Positions 53,019 to 61,357 of a stretch of DNA of 64,000 nucleotides are shown here, piece after piece. The DNA is from Helicobacter anseris (GTDB taxonomy: Bacteria; Campylobacterota; Campylobacteria; Campylobacterales; Helicobacteraceae). The notes under the pieces are model-generated. The model searched no databases. It was not told the origin of the DNA and saw nothing but the letters and a program-made list of their open reading frames with translations. How positions within the stretch are numbered: the first letter of the stretch is position 1; each line of letters opens with the position of its first letter. The stretch covers positions 1,366 to 65,365 of the forward strand of contig JXTW01000006.1 of the NCBI GenBank assembly GCA_004368235.1. The letters run 5' to 3'. Made by a program: the position numbers and the translations under genes.

Positions 53019-53518
53019 TAGCCCTCCTTTTTGGGGTTTAAATAGGTTTTTGCTAGAGTTTTTATCTTTTTGTATGTAGCAATAAAATCGCTGCCATACA
53101 CTCTACAGTCTGCAATCGTACTCATAAAATTTGTATCCCCATTATAGCGTGGTAGAATGTGTAAATGTAAATGTTCTGGGATCCCAGCCCCAGCGCTTTT
53201 TTTGATATTGATTCCATAATTGATGCCTTGTGCTCCAAAAGCATATAAGAGCTGACAGCTCTGATAGATAAGGTGTTGCATATGTATCCATGAGGAAAGT
53301 TCTAATGATTCTGGGCTATCAATATGGGTATGAGGAATGTATAGTAAATGCCCTTGTGTATAGGGGTATAGATTCATAACACCTAGACATATTTCATCAC
53401 GATGAAAAACAAAATGATCTTCATCATTTTGAGTATTTTTAGAAATATGACAAAATATGCAAGATTCGGGTTTATTTTCAAAGTATTGATTGCGCCATGG
53501 AGCATAGAGATGTTGCAT
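53018..53518 (-). CDS. HIT-family (histidine triad) hydrolase
   Basis: A 166-residue nucleotide hydrolase/transferase. The N-terminal cysteine pair CIFCHISKN (about residues 20-28) and the histidine triad EHLHLHILPRYNGD (about 116-129, HxHxHxx motif) are clear. The family hydrolyses dinucleoside polyphosphates or AMP conjugates; the exact substrate is unknown. It lies between murF and the ankyrin gene as in H. pylori (HIT next to murF). 8 bases separate it from the murF stop. Confidence 0.92.
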   Translation of the reverse strand: MQHLYAPWRNQYFENKPESCIFCHISKNTQNDEDHFVFHRDEICLGVMNLYPYTQGHLLYIPHTHIDSPESLELSSWIHMQHLIYQSCQLLYAFGAQGINYGINIKKSAGAGIPEHLHLHILPRYNGDTNFMSTIADCRVYGSDFIATYKKIKTLAKTYLNPKKEG

Positions 53519-53526
53519 TTTTAATC

Positions 53527-55011
53527 CTAAATAAAGTTTGGAGCGTCATTTGCAAATAGTAGTAAATCACCTTTGTAAGTAGAAGTTAGTAAAATATTCT
53601 CTAGTTGAGATTTATTTTTAAGGATGATTTTTTGAGGACGCTTGATGTATTCAGATAGAAGCTTTGAGTTTAGCTCACCAGTAATGATGGCTAAATCAAA
53701 AGTTTCATCAATTGCTTTTGCTAATTCTATATTTGATGGGGCATCACTTTCGATGAGACCAGGAGTGATAATGACTTTTTTGCCAGTATGAAGCCCTGCG
53801 ATTCGGATTGCTTCTTTCATACCAGCAAGATTGCCATTAAAACTATCATCTAGAATAATTTTACCACCTACGATAGACTTTTGTAGGCGATGAGGGATGG
53901 GCTCCATATTAGCAACACAGTGTTGAATTTTTTCAATATTAATTCCAAGGTAAGAAGCCATAAGAATTGCTGCAGCAAGATTAGAAACATTAAAACTACC
54001 CAAGATATTAGTTTCAAAATGTACAAATTCTTTCTTGATCTCAAGGTCAAAGCTTGTTTTTTCTAGGGTAGTGTGAATGTTTTGTAAATTGCCAGGATAA
54101 AGAGTAATTTTTTCTCTAGCTATATGCGAAAAAAGATCATTATTTTGATGGATAATACTACCTTGGTGAATAAGAGCTTTTTGCAAGCGTTTGCTTTGAA
54201 GCAACTCAAATTTAGTTTTAACAATATTATCGAGGGTTTTGAAATATTCTATGTGCTGTGATCCTATCTCCCCTATGATGATATATTGTGGATCGAGCAA
54301 ATTAGCTATTTGTTTGATATCACCTTTTTGTCTTGCGCCTGCTTCTGTAATATAAATTTGAGTTTGTAGATCTAGATTTTGGTTAATATCACCTACAATA
54401 CCCTTGATAGTATTGACACTTCTTGGTGTAGCATAAACATTAAATTGTGAACGCAAGATTTGATAAAGAAAATTTTTTATACTAGTTTTGCCAAAACTAC
54501 CAGTAATAGAGATAATTTTTAGATTTTTTGATGAACGTATTTTTGATTTAGCCAAGGCTAGATATTGAGAAAATAGTAATTTTTCATAAAATGCGCTAAG
54601 AATAAAAGATAGAGCAATGGGTATTAAAAAGCTTAATGGGATGAGGTGTATTAGAGAAAATAGTATTTGGTGAAGCGAGAGTAAAAAGAGCAGAATAATA
54701 AAAAAACTTATAACACGACGAGTAAAAACAAGACGTTTGTCTAAATGCAAATGCCATAGCAATAAAAATGGGATATAGCAACCAAAACATAATATACCAA
54801 AGATATAAAACCCAATTTGAGAATAGCCACTTGCAGAGATGATAAATAATAAGAGAGGTAAAAAGAAATAATAAAAATGCCAACTTAATTTATGATGCTT
54901 TGTAAATACTCTGTAAAAACTATAGTTATACCATTGAAGATTGGTTATTAAATAGAGGCTCAAGCTTAAGCTAAAACCCCAGCAAACTATAGAATTTATA
55001 ATTAAATTCAT
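53527..55011 (-). CDS. murF: UDP-N-acetylmuramoyl-tripeptide-D-Ala-D-Ala ligase
   Basis: The last soluble step of muropeptide synthesis, adding D-Ala-D-Ala. The 494-residue protein has an N-terminal membrane part (about residues 1-145, four to five hydrophobic segments), typical of epsilonproteobacterial MurF, then the Mur ligase ATP loop SITGSFGKTSIKNFL (about 168-182), TEAGARQKGDI, GEIGSQHIEYF and the C-terminal domain around LDDSFNGNLAGM. It is linked to ddl, which supplies D-Ala-D-Ala, 2 genes upstream. Upstream of acyP with 1-base gap. Confidence 0.93.
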   Translation of the reverse strand: MNLIINSIVCWGFSLSLSLYLITNLQWYNYSFYRVFTKHHKLSWHFYYFFLPLLLFIISASGYSQIGFYIFGILCFGCYIPFLLLWHLHLDKRLVFTRRVISFFIILLFLLSLHQILFSLIHLIPLSFLIPIALSFILSAFYEKLLFSQYLALAKSKIRSSKNLKIISITGSFGKTSIKNFLYQILRSQFNVYATPRSVNTIKGIVGDINQNLDLQTQIYITEAGARQKGDIKQIANLLDPQYIIIGEIGSQHIEYFKTLDNIVKTKFELLQSKRLQKALIHQGSIIHQNNDLFSHIAREKITLYPGNLQNIHTTLEKTSFDLEIKKEFVHFETNILGSFNVSNLAAAILMASYLGINIEKIQHCVANMEPIPHRLQKSIVGGKIILDDSFNGNLAGMKEAIRIAGLHTGKKVIITPGLIESDAPSNIELAKAIDETFDLAIITGELNSKLLSEYIKRPQKIILKNKSQLENILLTSTYKGDLLLFANDAPNFI

Positions 55012-55012
55012 A

Positions 55013-55288
55013 TCAATCCTTTAAAATACAAAAATTATTAAAATTTATTAGATCGTGATTTTGAAATTTTACCTCATATACCTTGGCGCGTTCTGGACCA
55101 ATTTTTAATAATGAGATAAAAGCTTTTAAAATCTCAAGTTCAGCAGTGGCATAAATTTCTACTTCTAGTGTAGCTAGATTTTTAACACTTCCTGTAATGC
55201 CAAGTTCATTTGCTTTGGCTAAAGCAAATTTTCTATATCCTACTCCTTGCACGATACCACTCACAATAATATGAAAGGTTTGTTTCAT
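55013..55288 (-). CDS. acyP: Acylphosphatase
   Basis: A 91-residue acylphosphatase: FHIIVSGIVQGVGYRKFALAKA (motif with the catalytic Arg, about residues 5-26) and LGITGSVKNLATLEVEIYA, with the catalytic Asn in the KNL segment. It hydrolyses acyl phosphates such as carbamoyl or 1,3-bisphosphoglycerate. It is placed between the hydrolase and murF genes in a minus-strand run; its start overlaps the hydrolase stop by 4 bases. Typical length. Confidence 0.93.
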   Translation of the reverse strand: MKQTFHIIVSGIVQGVGYRKFALAKANELGITGSVKNLATLEVEIYATAELEILKAFISLLKIGPERAKVYEVKFQNHDLINFNNFCILKD

Positions 55289-55998
55289 ACTAAAACTCCT
55301 TGATTATAGAGTGATTGAATTTCTCTCCCTTGAGTCAAAAAAAAGAAGTGATCCCCTTCTAGCGCATAGAATCGACTATTTTCTATAAGTTTTGAAATTT
55401 TTTTACCAGATTGAATATTTGTAGCCTTATCATCTATTCCCCAAAAAATACTTGCCTTATTTTTAAAGTTTTTAAAAATTGGGCTAAAATCTTCATTGAC
55501 TACATTTTTGAAAGTCTGATACATACCGCTGTTTAGTTGATCAGCATCTTTGCTTCTTAAAATAGATGTTTTAATTCTTAGTATTTTGAAAAGTTTGGCA
55601 CATAAGATTTTTGCTCGCACCTTTAGAGGTTTTTTTTCTAAGATTCCAGCCGAGCTTAGTAGGATAATTTCATAATCTAGAAGTGCGGCAACCTTCCCAC
55701 CAAAACTATGCCCTAAAATAACATCAGCCTTAAAGTTAATAGCTTCAAGAAAGATTTTAACAATATTGGCATAATCTTTTGTAAAAAGTGCAATCTCATT
55801 AGGACTCTTACCAAAGCCTGGCAAGTCAATATAGCAATGATTAAAATCAGTAAAATAGTCTTTAAAAGCTTGAAGCATTAAAGCTTTATTGCTACCCCAT
55901 CCATGCAAAAAGATCATATTTTTTTGAACATTATTTTGAATTATTTCATAGCTTATGATAAAGCTATGATTTTGATAAGTGATAGTTTTGCTTGCCAT
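55285..55998 (-). CDS. Alpha/beta hydrolase
   Basis: A 237-residue alpha/beta-fold hydrolase: oxyanion region MIFLHGWGSNKALMLQAF (about residues 27-44), nucleophile elbow LGHSFGGKVAALL (Ser about 97) and the C-terminal ALEGDHFFF with the catalytic His. Homologues lie between murF and ddl in H. pylori and are annotated as hydrolases of ring-cleavage-product type; the substrate is unknown here. It overlaps ddl and acyP by 1 and 4 bases, so it is cotranscribed with peptidoglycan genes. Confidence 0.88.
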   Translation of the reverse strand: MASKTITYQNHSFIISYEIIQNNVQKNMIFLHGWGSNKALMLQAFKDYFTDFNHCYIDLPGFGKSPNEIALFTKDYANIVKIFLEAINFKADVILGHSFGGKVAALLDYEIILLSSAGILEKKPLKVRAKILCAKLFKILRIKTSILRSKDADQLNSGMYQTFKNVVNEDFSPIFKNFKNKASIFWGIDDKATNIQSGKKISKLIENSRFYALEGDHFFFLTQGREIQSLYNQGVLV

Positions 55999-57029
55999 TA
56001 TTTTGCTTTTTTAATTTTGTTGATATAAGTGTAGTCAATATATATTTTTCGCTTTTTTGGCAAAGAATTAGCAAGTAAATTTAAGCATTTGTAAAAATCT
56101 TGAAATAAATAGTGGGCTAAAGAACCTGGAATTGGATTTATTTCATTGAGATAGACTTTGTCTTGATGAATAAAAAAGTCACACCTAATTAGTGCGCCTT
56201 CAAAGGTACCCTCATAGATTTTTTTGAAATAATCTTGCATTGTTGTTTTAAGATCCTCTGCTAGATTAGCTTCGACTGCTTTGCTATCACGTGAGAAATC
56301 CAAATATTTCTTATCAAAATCTAGTATTTCTGTTTTTTGAGGTTCTTCAATAGTAGAAAAATAGTATTCCCCATTAGCCTTAAAGCCAGCAAGGTTGTAT
56401 TCTTTAATTCCTGATATGAAAGGTTCTGCTAATACGCAATCATCGTACTCAAAAGCACAATCAAGACCATAATTTAAATCTTTTTGATCTTTGATAATAT
56501 TAATGCCAATACTGCTACCAAGGCGAGCTGGTTTAAGGATAAGTGGCAGAGGTAGTGATGGCTTTTTATTTGGAGTGATTACTTCATAATCTAATATGGC
56601 TATATCACGTTCTTTACACAAGGCTTTTGTATAGGCTTTATTAAAACTAAGAATACAGGCTTCCATTCTAGGTCCTATAAAAGGGATATGATAAAAGTCA
56701 AGCATGGCAGCTAGACTCCCATCTTCGCCATCTGCTCCATGAATGAGGTTGATTATACATTCTGGAGTGATTGAGGTTTTAAAGATACCAGTAGTTTGAA
56801 AACCATTTTGGCATAAATGAAGTTGCTTGCATTTTTCATAGCCTTTTTGAGCAAAAAAATCTGCTTTCATTAACTCATGTGGTATGAGGTAAAAGCGATG
56901 AGAGGAATCTAAAAAGATAAAGTGTCTGATATTTTCTTTTAAGATATTTTTAATCGTGATGGCGCTAATAATGCTGATTTCATGTTCAAAGCTTATACCA
57001 CCAAAAAGTAGGCTAAAAGTAGACTTCAT
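55998..57029 (-). CDS. ddl: D-alanine-D-alanine ligase
   Basis: Ddl joins two D-Ala residues for peptidoglycan. The 343-residue ATP-grasp enzyme begins FSLLFGGISFEHEISIISA (DDL motif with Glu14/Ser), NLIHGADGEDGSLAAMLDF (about 105-125), LILKPARLGSSIGINII (about 170-186) and the metal ligand FLNEINPIPGSL-like segment VYLNEINPIPGS (about 295). Length and motifs are normal. It is in the minus-strand run lpxK/nadE-ddl-hydrolase-acyP-murF, matching the H. pylori order ddl-hydrolase-murF. Confidence 0.95.
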   Translation of the reverse strand: MKSTFSLLFGGISFEHEISIISAITIKNILKENIRHFIFLDSSHRFYLIPHELMKADFFAQKGYEKCKQLHLCQNGFQTTGIFKTSITPECIINLIHGADGEDGSLAAMLDFYHIPFIGPRMEACILSFNKAYTKALCKERDIAILDYEVITPNKKPSLPLPLILKPARLGSSIGINIIKDQKDLNYGLDCAFEYDDCVLAEPFISGIKEYNLAGFKANGEYYFSTIEEPQKTEILDFDKKYLDFSRDSKAVEANLAEDLKTTMQDYFKKIYEGTFEGALIRCDFFIHQDKVYLNEINPIPGSLAHYLFQDFYKCLNLLANSLPKKRKIYIDYTYINKIKKAK

Positions 57030-57089
57030 AGATTCTCCTTAATAGAGTCAAGTTTAGCTGCTATTATCTCAAAAAAATATCAAAAAAGT

Positions 57090-57995
57090 CTATATGTCTT
57101 TATTGATATATTTATAGATACTTTCTATTATGAAGGGAGAAATTTTTAAATCTAGCTCAAGTATACTTAGCGGTAAATCAGAATCTTCTAGTTTCACAGC
57201 ATCTTTTTGAGTGACAAGTAGGGATGTAGCTTCTTTTTCTTTTAATATTTTTTTAAGCTTCTGTATATTGAAATCACTATGATCGGGTAGATAGATTTTA
57301 TCTATTACATTTGGTAAAAAGGAATCTAGTCTTGAAGGATTGGCAATGGCTGTAAGTAATATCATTCTTTGTGTTTCATTTTTTAATTTAACATGGCGTT
57401 GGTAATCTTTCCCTTCCTCAATAAGTAAATCAGCTTGTGCATATAGGCTTGGACTTTCACGATAGATTCCACTAGGTATGCAGAATCTAAAGTAGGGCTC
57501 AAGTTTTGGTTTTAATAAAATATTTAGTTTTTTAAAGTTGAATCTAAAACCATCATCTAAAAATATACATAAAGCACCCATTTCTTTGGCTTTTTTTATA
57601 GCCTTAATCCTATTTTTACAGGCTATGACACTGGCATTTTTAAGGCTTTTGGCTATTAGATAGGCTTCATCTCCTGCTTCTTTGGGTGAAACTAGAATCT
57701 TCCCCCATTGACTTACAATCACAAGCCCCCTGCTTTTGCGTTTATAGCCACGTGTTATGATGGCTACTTTTTGGTAATCTTTAGCAGTTGCGATAATAAA
57801 GGGAGTTTTGCCACTACCACCAGCAATAAGATTCCCTACACTTATAATAGGAATATCAAAGTCTTTAAAGCTACTAAGCTTGCGTCTTAGAATTGATAGA
57901 ATGAAATATAATAAACTCAGAGGAATTAATAAGATAGCTAAAAATTTTTGCAAAAAGTTTGGTTTATAGAAATAAGAGTCAACAAAACGCATCAT
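57090..57995 (-). CDS. lpxK: Tetraacyldisaccharide 4'-kinase
   Basis: LpxK phosphorylates the 4' position of the lipid A precursor. The 301-residue protein has an N-terminal membrane-associated helix (about residues 13-35, FLQKFLAILLIPLSLLYFIL), then Walker A PIISVGNLIAGGSGKTPF (about 50-67), ITRGYKRKSRGL and FLDDGFRF. Normal length for epsilonproteobacteria. Two consecutive ATGs are possible (57995, 57992); AAGGA lies just upstream. It starts 11 bases after nadE, an arrangement known in H. pylori. Confidence 0.93.
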   Translation of the reverse strand: MMRFVDSYFYKPNFLQKFLAILLIPLSLLYFILSILRRKLSSFKDFDIPIISVGNLIAGGSGKTPFIIATAKDYQKVAIITRGYKRKSRGLVIVSQWGKILVSPKEAGDEAYLIAKSLKNASVIACKNRIKAIKKAKEMGALCIFLDDGFRFNFKKLNILLKPKLEPYFRFCIPSGIYRESPSLYAQADLLIEEGKDYQRHVKLKNETQRMILLTAIANPSRLDSFLPNVIDKIYLPDHSDFNIQKLKKILKEKEATSLLVTQKDAVKLEDSDLPLSILELDLKISPFIIESIYKYINKDI

Positions 57996-58006
57996 TTTCC
58001 TTATAG

Positions 58007-58798
58007 CTAAGATTTGAGAGAGAAAAATTCTGGCATTTTCCTCTTGAAGGCGTTATTTTTTATTCTTTTGAGTATTGATTTTACCATTATAGGATCAAAG
58101 CCTTCTTTTTCAAGTAGATAAGCTGATTTTTTTTCTAGTGTTTCGTATTTTATTAGGAGAGAATCAATTTGCTCATAATTATAGCCTAGATCAGCTTCAT
58201 CACTTTGTCCGGGGTATAAGTCAGCACTCGGGGTTTTGATTATTATATTTTGGGGTATCTCTAAAAGCTTGGCTAGTCTATAGATTTCAGTCTTATAAAA
58301 AGGTGCGATGGGGTTGATAGCACAGGCTAAATCACCAAATAGTGTGCCATATCCTAACATAAGTTCAGATTTATTGCTAGTACCAATAACAAGGCTAGAA
58401 TATTTCTGACTTTGATCATATAATAGATTCATACGCATTCTTGCACAAAAGTTTCCATAAGCTAAAGTATTTGTTTGTTCTTGCAAATTTTTTATATAGG
58501 CTAGCTCAAAATCTTCTAGTTTAATAAGTTTATACGAAAGAGAAAAATGTTTGCAAAAAGCTAGAGCATCTTCCAGATTTTTAGGATTAGAATATCCAGA
58601 GGGCAAGAGCAGAGCCAGGCAGTTTTCTGTATTTAGTGCGAGCATACAAAGTCTTGCTACTACAGCAGAATCAATGCCTCCAGATAATCCAAAAATAGCA
58701 CGTTTGAAACCACGTTTTGTTACTGCTTGATATAAGAAAGTAGTGATTTGTTCTATAGTAGAATGCGTGATTTTAGGTCTTATAGTTTTTGTCTTCAT
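58007..58798 (-). CDS. nadE: NH3-dependent NAD synthetase
   Basis: A 263-residue enzyme making NAD from deamido-NAD with ammonia. FGLSGGIDSAVVARL (about residues 37-51, PP-loop), GTSNKSELMLGYGTLFGD (about 139-156) and KTPSADLYPGQSDE (about 188-201) are diagnostic. There is no glutaminase domain, so it is the ammonia-dependent type, typical of Helicobacter. It heads the nadE-lpxK pair on the minus strand; 213 bases separate it from flaA. Confidence 0.96.
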   Translation of the reverse strand: MKTKTIRPKITHSTIEQITTFLYQAVTKRGFKRAIFGLSGGIDSAVVARLCMLALNTENCLALLLPSGYSNPKNLEDALAFCKHFSLSYKLIKLEDFELAYIKNLQEQTNTLAYGNFCARMRMNLLYDQSQKYSSLVIGTSNKSELMLGYGTLFGDLACAINPIAPFYKTEIYRLAKLLEIPQNIIIKTPSADLYPGQSDEADLGYNYEQIDSLLIKYETLEKKSAYLLEKEGFDPIMVKSILKRIKNNAFKRKMPEFFSLKS

Positions 58799-58930
58799 AA
58801 ATTTAAATAGCCTAATTTTGGTTTAAAGCATTATAAGCTATTAAGCTTAATTATTTTGCAAGTACCATCAATAATAAGATTAATGTGCAGTAAGAAATTA
58901 AAAAATATTCAAATAAAATTGAGAAAAAAT

Positions 58931-58956
58931 TAAAAAAAATTAAAAAGCGGCGATTA
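58931..58956 (+). promoter_or_regulatory. Candidate FliA (sigma-28) promoter of flaA
   Basis: TAAA (58931-58934) with about 14 bases to GGCGATTA (58949-58956), matching the flagellin FliA consensus TAAA-N14/15-GCCGATAA. Transcription would start near 58965, leaving a 45-base leader with AAAGGAG (58999-59005) before ATG 59012. This supports FlaA rather than the sigma-54-controlled FlaB type. Confidence 0.68.
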
Positions 58957-59011
58957 TAGTCTTAACCAAAATGCAAGGATGCTTTTGGATTATTTTTTAA
59001 AGGAGTAACAC

Positions 59012-60574
59012 ATGGCTTTTCAGGTCAATACAAACATTAATGCGATGAATGCGCACGTACAGTCAGCTTTGACTCAGTCAAAACTAAAAGGATCTCTTGA
59101 GAAATTAAGCTCAGGTTTGAGAATCAACAAGGCAGCAGATGATGCTTCTGGTATGACAATTGCCGATACTTTGCGTTCTCAAGCAAACGCTCTTGGTCAA
59201 GCAATCCAAAATACTAATGAGGGTATGGGTATTATCCAAATTGCTGATAAGGCTATGGATGAGCAACTTAAGATTCTAGATACTATTAAAGTGAAAGCTA
59301 CACAAGCTGCACAAGATGGTCAATCTACAGAATCAAGAAAGGCTATTCAGTCTGATATTATTAGATTGATCCAAGGTCTTGATAATATTGGTAATACTAC
59401 ATCTTATAATGGTCAGGCTTTGCTTTCTGGTCAATGGACAAACAAAGAGTTCCAAGTAGGTGCTTATTCAAATCAAAGCATTAAGGTATCTGTGGGTGCA
59501 ACCACATCTGATAAAATTGGTCAGGTTAATATCAATACTGGTAAGATGATCACTGCATCTGGTGAAGTTTCTTTAACATTTAAACAAATTGATGGCAATA
59601 GAGATGTAAAGCTTGAGAGTATTAAAATCTCTACATCTGCGGGTACTGGTATTGGAGCTTTGGCTGAAATTATCAATAAAAATAGCAACAAAACTGGTGT
59701 TAGAGCCCAAGCAAATGTAATTACAACTTCTGATGCAGAGATTGTTTCTGGTGTATTGAATAATGTAACTATTAATGGTATGCAAATTGGTAATATTGCT
59801 GGTATCAAAAAAGGCGACTCTGATGGTCGTTTAGTTCAAGCCATTAATTCTGTAACTTCTGATACAGGTGTTGAAGCTTATACTGATAGCAATGGTCGCT
59901 TGAATCTTCGTTCTGTAGATGGACGCGGTATTATATTTAAAGCTGAAGCCCCTCAAGATAATAATCAACAAGGAGGAGCTAAAGTAGTGGCTGCTATTAC
60001 TACTGTTAATGGTGGTCAGAATATTACTGGGGATCAAGGATCTGTAAACTTTGGTCGTTTATCTTTAACTCGTCTTGATTCTAGAGATATTGTAGTAGCT
60101 TCTGCTTCTGATTCTCAAAATCAGGGTTACTCTGCTATTGGTTTTGGCGCTGGTGATGTTGCTGCTACAACTGTAAACCTTCGTGATGTTATGGGTGGAT
60201 TTAACGCTTCTGTAAAATCTGCTGCTGGTGCTAATTATAATGCAGTTATCGCTTCTGGTAACACAGGTATGGGTGCTGGTGTAACAACACTTAGAGGTGC
60301 TATGGTTGTTATGGATATAGCTGAATCAGCTCAAAAAATGTTAGATAAAATTCGTGCAGATCTTGGTTCTGTTCAGGGTCAAATGGTAAGCACAGTAAAT
60401 AACATTAGCGTTACTCAAGTTAATGTCAAGGCTGCAGAAAGCGGTATCCGTGATGTGGATTTTGCTGCTGAATCTGCTGAATTCAATAAGTATAGTATTC
60501 TTGCTCAATCTGGAAGCTATGCTATGAGTCAAGCAAATGCAGTTCAGCAAAACATTCTTCGACTTTTAAGCTAA
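59012..60574 (+). CDS. flaA: Major flagellin FlaA
   Basis: FlaA is the bulk subunit of the flagellar filament. The 520-residue protein begins [22 protein letters not shown] and follows H. pylori FlaA closely through both D0/D1 ends, including [50 protein letters not shown] and the terminal [20 protein letters not shown]. The surface-exposed middle (about residues 170-430) differs. The D1 region ([17 protein letters not shown], about 89-105) lacks the classic TLR5-recognised sequence, as in other epsilonproteobacteria. Own FliA-type promoter and terminator show it is monocistronic. Confidence 0.98.
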   Translation: MAFQVNTNINAMNAHVQSALTQSKLKGSLEKLSSGLRINKAADDASGMTIADTLRSQANALGQAIQNTNEGMGIIQIADKAMDEQLKILDTIKVKATQAAQDGQSTESRKAIQSDIIRLIQGLDNIGNTTSYNGQALLSGQWTNKEFQVGAYSNQSIKVSVGATTSDKIGQVNINTGKMITASGEVSLTFKQIDGNRDVKLESIKISTSAGTGIGALAEIINKNSNKTGVRAQANVITTSDAEIVSGVLNNVTINGMQIGNIAGIKKGDSDGRLVQAINSVTSDTGVEAYTDSNGRLNLRSVDGRGIIFKAEAPQDNNQQGGAKVVAAITTVNGGQNITGDQGSVNFGRLSLTRLDSRDIVVASASDSQNQGYSAIGFGAGDVAATTVNLRDVMGGFNASVKSAAGANYNAVIASGNTGMGAGVTTLRGAMVVMDIAESAQKMLDKIRADLGSVQGQMVSTVNNISVTQVNVKAAESGIRDVDFAAESAEFNKYSILAQSGSYAMSQANAVQQNILRLLS

Positions 60575-60646
60575 AAGCCATCATCCTTGTAACTCTTTAC
60601 TACCTCCTTTATTTGGAGGTAGTTAGAGCGATGGCTTCTCTTTTTT
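60575..60646 (+). terminator. Rho-independent terminator of flaA
   Basis: A nested hairpin: outer AAGCCATC (60575-60582) with GATGGCTT (60630-60637), inner ACTACCTCC (60599-60607) with GGAGGTAGT (60615-60623), loop TTTATTT, followed by T-rich CTCTTTTTT (60638-60646). It starts right after the flaA stop codon. Confidence 0.85.
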
Positions 60647-60676
60647 ATCTTTTTTAAATCCTAAGACTAAATGTGG

Positions 60677-60682
60677 TAGAAT
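60677..60682 (+). promoter_or_regulatory. Candidate -10 box (TAGAAT) of the SMR pair
   Basis: TAGAAT lies 29 bases before the first SMR start at 60711. It is the same hexamer as other -10 candidates in the window. The GGAG site (60700-60703) follows. No -35 or riboswitch aptamer is visible in the short leader. Confidence 0.4.
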
Positions 60683-60710
60683 TCACCTCTTTATTAAGCG
60701 GAGAATAATG

Positions 60711-61040
60711 ATGTGGTGGATTCTAATTGGTGGAATTGCTGAAGTTTTTTGGGTGATTGGACTTAAATATTATTGTGATAGCTTATGGGGGATTATAGCT
60801 ACTGTTTTTGCTTTATTTATTTCATTTAATTCTTTAATTTTAGGTTGCAAAAAAATACCTACAAGCATTGCTTATACATTGTTTGTAGGAATTGGTAGTG
60901 TACTTGTGATAGGTAGTGAGATGATATTATTTAAGACTAATGTCTCATATGCAAAATTAAGCTTAATCATACTTTTAGTGTTTGGAGTAATGGGACTTAA
61001 ACTTTCATCAAATGACAAAATAAAAGCAGAAAAAAGATGA
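60711..61040 (+). CDS. SMR-family transporter subunit 1
   Basis: A 109-residue protein with four transmembrane helices of the small multidrug resistance family. It has the conserved N-terminal GGIAEVFWVIGLKY with the membrane-embedded Glu (about residue 12) and IAYTLFVGIGSVLVIG in helix 3. It is followed with a 4-base overlap by a second SMR gene, so the two probably work as a hetero-dimeric exporter (as EbrAB or YkkCD do). Substrate unknown, possibly cations or guanidinium. I use ATG 60711 (7 bases from GGAG) rather than 60708. Confidence 0.85.
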   Translation: MWWILIGGIAEVFWVIGLKYYCDSLWGIIATVFALFISFNSLILGCKKIPTSIAYTLFVGIGSVLVIGSEMILFKTNVSYAKLSLIILLVFGVMGLKLSSNDKIKAEKR

Positions 61041-61357
61041 GTTGGTTATATTTGATTATTGCAGGCGGATTTGAGATACTTGGAGTATGGATTTTAAAAA
61101 AGCTGTCAAATAGCAGAGGTATGTATTTTATTGTTTGGTATTTTTTTCTTTGGATGGGATTTAGTTTATCACTATTTTTTTTATATTTAAGCATGAATGA
61201 AATAGGAATGAGCATAGCTTATGCAGTATGGACTGGAATAGGAACAGCAGGTGGTGCATTACTAGGCATTTTTGCCTTTAATGAAGGATCAAGTCCCAAA
61301 AAAATATTTTTCATCGTTTTAATTATAGCTTGTGTTATAGGATTAAAACTGGTTTAA
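61037..61357 (+). CDS. SMR-family transporter subunit 2
   Basis: A 106-residue protein with four transmembrane helices; the start LIIAGGFEILGVWILKKLS holds the conserved Glu (about residue 13) and AYAVWTGIGTAGGALLG is the helix-3 signature of SMR pumps. It overlaps its partner gene by 4 bases and the convergent ligA gene by 15. Paired SMR proteins insert in opposite topologies and act together. Specificity cannot be read from sequence alone. Confidence 0.86.
   Translation: MSWLYLIIAGGFEILGVWILKKLSNSRGMYFIVWYFFLWMGFSLSLFFLYLSMNEIGMSIAYAVWTGIGTAGGALLGIFAFNEGSSPKKIFFIVLIIACVIGLKLV

Noticed and set aside
60647-60710. Guanidine riboswitch in front of the SMR pair
   Set aside because: The leader between the flaA terminator and the start is about 60 bases and shows no paired aptamer stems by eye.
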